Assembly: GCA_947454695.1 (NCBI GenBank)
Contig: CANGMW010000159.1
Location: forward strand, 1-6,064
Source of the DNA: Comamonadaceae bacterium
Lineage (GTDB): Bacteria > Pseudomonadota > Gammaproteobacteria > Burkholderiales > Burkholderiaceae_C
Reading direction: 5' to 3'
DNA: 6,064 nt
Below, piece after piece: positions 5,643 to 6,064 of this stretch. The notes beneath the pieces were generated by a model. It was not told the DNA's origin. It saw only the letters and a list, made by a program, of their open reading frames with translations, and did no database searches. Each line of letters starts with the position of its first letter. The first letter of the stretch is position 1. The position numbers were made by a program, and so were the translations under genes.

Positions 5643-6064
5643 GCCTGAATCCACCCATCCGTGACTGGCATGGTCAGCGCGTCTGGCTGGTGGGCGCGTC
5701 CAGCGGCATCGGCCTGGCTTTGGCCGAACGGCTGCACGCCCAAGGCGCCAGCGTCATCCTCTCAGCCCGCAAGCGCGAAGCCCTGGAGGCGTTTGTGCAG
5801 ACGCACCCGGGCAGCATCGCCCTGCCCCTGGACGTGACCGACCATGCCGCCGTGGTGCAAGCAGCGCAGACTGCCCTGGCCGAAGGCCCCTTGGACATGG
5901 TGTGCTTTTGCGCCGGCTACTACCAGGCCATGCGTGCCACCGCCATCGACCTGCCCGACTTGCTGCGTCACCACAACGTCAACACCGTGGGGGCGCTGCA
6001 TGTGCTCGATGCCGTCATGCCCGCCTTGCTGGCGCGTGGCCGCGGTCACATCAGCCTCATCAGC
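5639..6064 (+). CDS. Short-chain dehydrogenase/reductase (SDR), 5' part, runs off the right edge
   Basis: The first 142 codons of a classical-type SDR. The nucleotide-binding motif is VGASSGIG (18-25, Gly-rich loop G19, G23, G25). SARKREAL (42-49) has an Arg after strand 2, which suggests NADP(H) preference. LDVTD (64-68) is the adenine-ring Asp region, CAG (91-93) takes the place of the usual NAG, and NVNTVGAL (113-120) supplies the structural Asn of the active-site helix (N115). The window ends at HISLIS, just before the expected catalytic Ser and the YxxxK pair, so activity cannot be judged. The start overlaps the lipoprotein stop by 4 nt (ATGA), placing it in the same operon. It presumably oxidises or reduces a hydroxyl or keto group on a lipid-related compound; the substrate is unknown. 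Related SDRs accompany DUF3833 and CFA-like genes in singlet-oxygen-induced clusters. Confidence 0.9.
   Translation, partial: MSLNPPIRDWHGQRVWLVGASSGIGLALAERLHAQGASVILSARKREALEAFVQTHPGSIALPLDVTDHAAVVQAAQTALAEGPLDMVCFCAGYYQAMRATAIDLPDLLRHHNVNTVGALHVLDAVMPALLARGRGHISLIS

Noticed and set aside
4890..5654. Minus-strand open frame (254 codons) opposite the DUF3833 gene and the end of the methyltransferase gene.
   Set aside because: It overlaps two well-supported genes and the spacer, and its composition is that of a shadow frame with no recognisable motif.
1..6064. Mobile elements, CRISPR arrays, tRNA or rRNA genes.
   Set aside because: No transposase or integrase motif, no regularly spaced repeats and no tRNA-like or rRNA sequence was seen on either strand. 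Coding style looks uniform across the window.

Overview
The window comes from a moderately GC-rich bacterial chromosome. Gene content and protein style suggest a betaproteobacterium of the Burkholderiales, probably Comamonadaceae-like (Rhodoferax, Limnohabitans and relatives). This is an inference from family resemblance; no marker RNA is present.

Layout. Two genes are read leftwards: the 5' part of a compact RNB-domain exoribonuclease (off the left edge, start near 391) and, upstream of it, a MerR-family regulator with a cobalamin-binding domain (1510 to 488) that carries the CarH/LitR photoreceptor motifs W-x9-EH and ExHxxG. A divergent intergenic region of about 135 bp (1511-1645) follows, with a perfect 7-3-7 inverted repeat and a candidate -10 box. 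Five tightly packed genes are then read rightwards: an FAD-dependent amine-oxidase-fold protein (1646-2950), a DUF1365 protein (2947-3726), a cyclopropane-fatty-acid-synthase-family SAM methyltransferase (3730-4953), a DUF3833 lipoprotein (5043-5642) and a short-chain dehydrogenase (5639 to the right edge). Two junctions are ATGA overlaps and one is a 3-nt gap, so the five look like one operon, apart from an 89-nt gap before the lipoprotein gene.

How the genes may work together. The set resembles light- and singlet-oxygen-induced clusters known in other proteobacteria, where CFA-synthase homologues, a flavoprotein and DUF1365 partners modify the unsaturated chains of membrane phospholipids (cyclopropane, methyl-branched or furan fatty acids). 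The divergent regulator would repress the operon in the dark and release it when light breaks the Co-C bond of adenosylcobalamin. The lipoprotein and the dehydrogenase would act at the envelope or on a lipid intermediate. The most informative oddities are in the methyltransferase: positions matching two E. coli CFA-synthase bicarbonate ligands, Cys139 and His266, are Ser and Gln, while the Glu, Tyr and second Cys are kept. That argues for a reaction other than plain cyclopropanation. The regulator also lacks the His that follows the light-sensing Trp in Thermus CarH.
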